From Faecousia sp. (GTDB taxonomy: Bacteria > Bacillota > Clostridia > Oscillospirales > Oscillospiraceae), in the NCBI GenBank assembly GCA_029258495.1, contig JARHYV010000120.1, positions 1-7,125 on the forward strand: a DNA stretch of 7,125 bases. Direction: 5' to 3'. The notes under the pieces are model-generated. The model saw nothing but the letters and a program-made list of their open reading frames with translations, had not been told where the DNA came from and made no database searches. Positions 6,486-7,125 of the stretch are shown piece by piece. Position numbers and translations under genes: made by a program. Within the stretch, counting starts at the first letter, position 1. Every line of letters begins with the position of its first letter.

Positions 6486-7124
6486 TTACAGAATGATGCA
6501 AATCAGACCGGAGGCACCTTCATTGATGATCCGGGACAGGGAAGTGCGGAATTTTTCCTGCACCTCCTCCGGTGTACGCAGGAGCTTTGCGTTTAGGCCT
6601 TCCCGGATCAGATCATAGACGGATTTCCCAAAAATGTTGCTTTCCCATAATTTCTCAGGCTCTTCTCCTGTGAGGTAATTGATGAGATCCTGTGATTGTT
6701 TCTCGTCACCGACTATGGGGTTGATCTCAGTGTCGATATCTACCCGGATCATGTGGATCGACGGAGCTCCTGCCTTGAGTTTGACTCCGTAGGCGCTGCC
6801 TTTTTTCAGTACTTCCGGCTTTTCAAGGGTCATTTCGTCGGCACTTGGCATGACGACACCATATCCGGTGGAGCGCACTGCGGAAAGCGCATCGGAGATC
6901 TTATCATATTCGGATTTGACTTTTGTGAGCTCACTCAGTAAGGTCATCAGTTCTGCGTCATTGTGGATTTGAGTGCCGGTTTTACTGCTGAGTGTTTCGT
7001 AGTATAGATGATCCGGCAGACGCAGCATGCATGCGATAGAACCATTTGCAAGGTCGATCTCATCAAGGTTTACCTGCTGGATTTCCTCCAATTCATTCAA
7101 GGAACTCAAAGCATATTCTGCCTG
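6486..7124 (-). CDS. spoIVA: Stage IV sporulation protein A, C-terminal part (5' end cut by window edge)
   Basis: SpoIVA is the mother-cell ATPase that polymerises on the outer forespore membrane and forms the base of the spore coat. Only about 212 C-terminal residues are in the window; the frame is open to the right edge, so the N-terminal Walker-type ATPase domain is outside. Recognisable parts are the middle-domain stretch around SIHMIRVDIDTEINPIVG, the following KQSQDLINYL, the SNIFGKSVYDLIREG block, and the end SRIINEGASGLICIIL, which matches the very conserved SpoIVA C-terminus that anchors it to SpoVM and the membrane. The TTG at 7109 is internal, not a start, because the frame continues upstream with no ribosome site. 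There is no terminator after the TAA: the next promoter begins two bases later. In Bacillus the gene is sigma-E dependent; its promoter is not visible here. Confidence 0.92.
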   Translation of the reverse strand, partial: QAEYALSSLNELEEIQQVNLDEIDLANGSIACMLRLPDHLYYETLSSKTGTQIHNDAELMTLLSELTKVKSEYDKISDALSAVRSTGYGVVMPSADEMTLEKPEVLKKGSAYGVKLKAGAPSIHMIRVDIDTEINPIVGDEKQSQDLINYLTGEEPEKLWESNIFGKSVYDLIREGLNAKLLRTPEEVQEKFRTSLSRIINEGASGLICIIL

Positions 7125-7125
7125 C

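Noticed and set aside
1..7125. CRISPR arrays, insertion sequences, tRNA or rRNA genes, attachment sites
   Set aside because: No spaced direct repeats, transposase frames or RNA-gene sequences were seen; the window is ordinary core chromosome apart from the carA active site.

Overview
The window suggests a spore-forming, probably anaerobic member of the Clostridia; Oscillospiraceae/Ruminococcaceae-like is my guess from protein flavour, not a measurement. Reasons: the C-terminus of the spore-coat morphogenetic ATPase SpoIVA, strong AGGAGG-type ribosome binding sites, sigma-A-like promoters with near-consensus hexamers, and a dihydroorotate dehydrogenase electron-transfer subunit (PyrK) of the NAD-linked type. 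All real genes lie on the minus strand, so transcription runs from the right edge to the left edge. GC content is roughly half by eye.

Layout in transcription order. (1) 7124-6486: 3' part of spoIVA, cut by the window edge. (2) 6484-6456: a near-perfect promoter placed two bases after the spoIVA stop codon, driving (3) 6433-6011: a small bacterial PH-domain (DUF304-like) protein with a very acidic C-terminal tail. (4) 6000-5971: a Rho-independent terminator. (5) 5897-5869: a strong promoter (TTGACA, 17 bases, TATCAT with an extended -10) that starts a pyrimidine biosynthesis operon with a leader of only about 25 nt. (6) The operon: pyrC (dihydroorotase), carA and carB (carbamoyl-phosphate synthase small and large subunits), then pyrK, which runs off the left edge. 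pyrC/carA overlap by 16 nt, carA/carB by 8 nt, and the carB stop codon overlaps the pyrK Shine-Dalgarno, so the four genes are tightly coupled.

Together the operon covers step 1 (carbamoyl phosphate, CarAB), step 3 (dihydroorotase, PyrC) and part of step 4 (dihydroorotate oxidation, PyrK, probably with a PyrD just outside). Aspartate transcarbamoylase (pyrB) is not in the window.

The outstanding observation is in carA. The protein is full length and aligns without gaps to the class I glutamine amidotransferase domain of CarA, but all three catalytic triad positions are replaced: nucleophilic Cys by Gly252, His by Ser337, Glu by Asp339. Several glutamine-pocket residues are changed as well. 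CarB, in contrast, keeps every synthetase residue I could check. This looks like a carbamoyl-phosphate synthase whose small subunit has become a pseudo-glutaminase, probably using free ammonia, in parallel with vertebrate mitochondrial CPS1, yet located in a pyrimidine operon.
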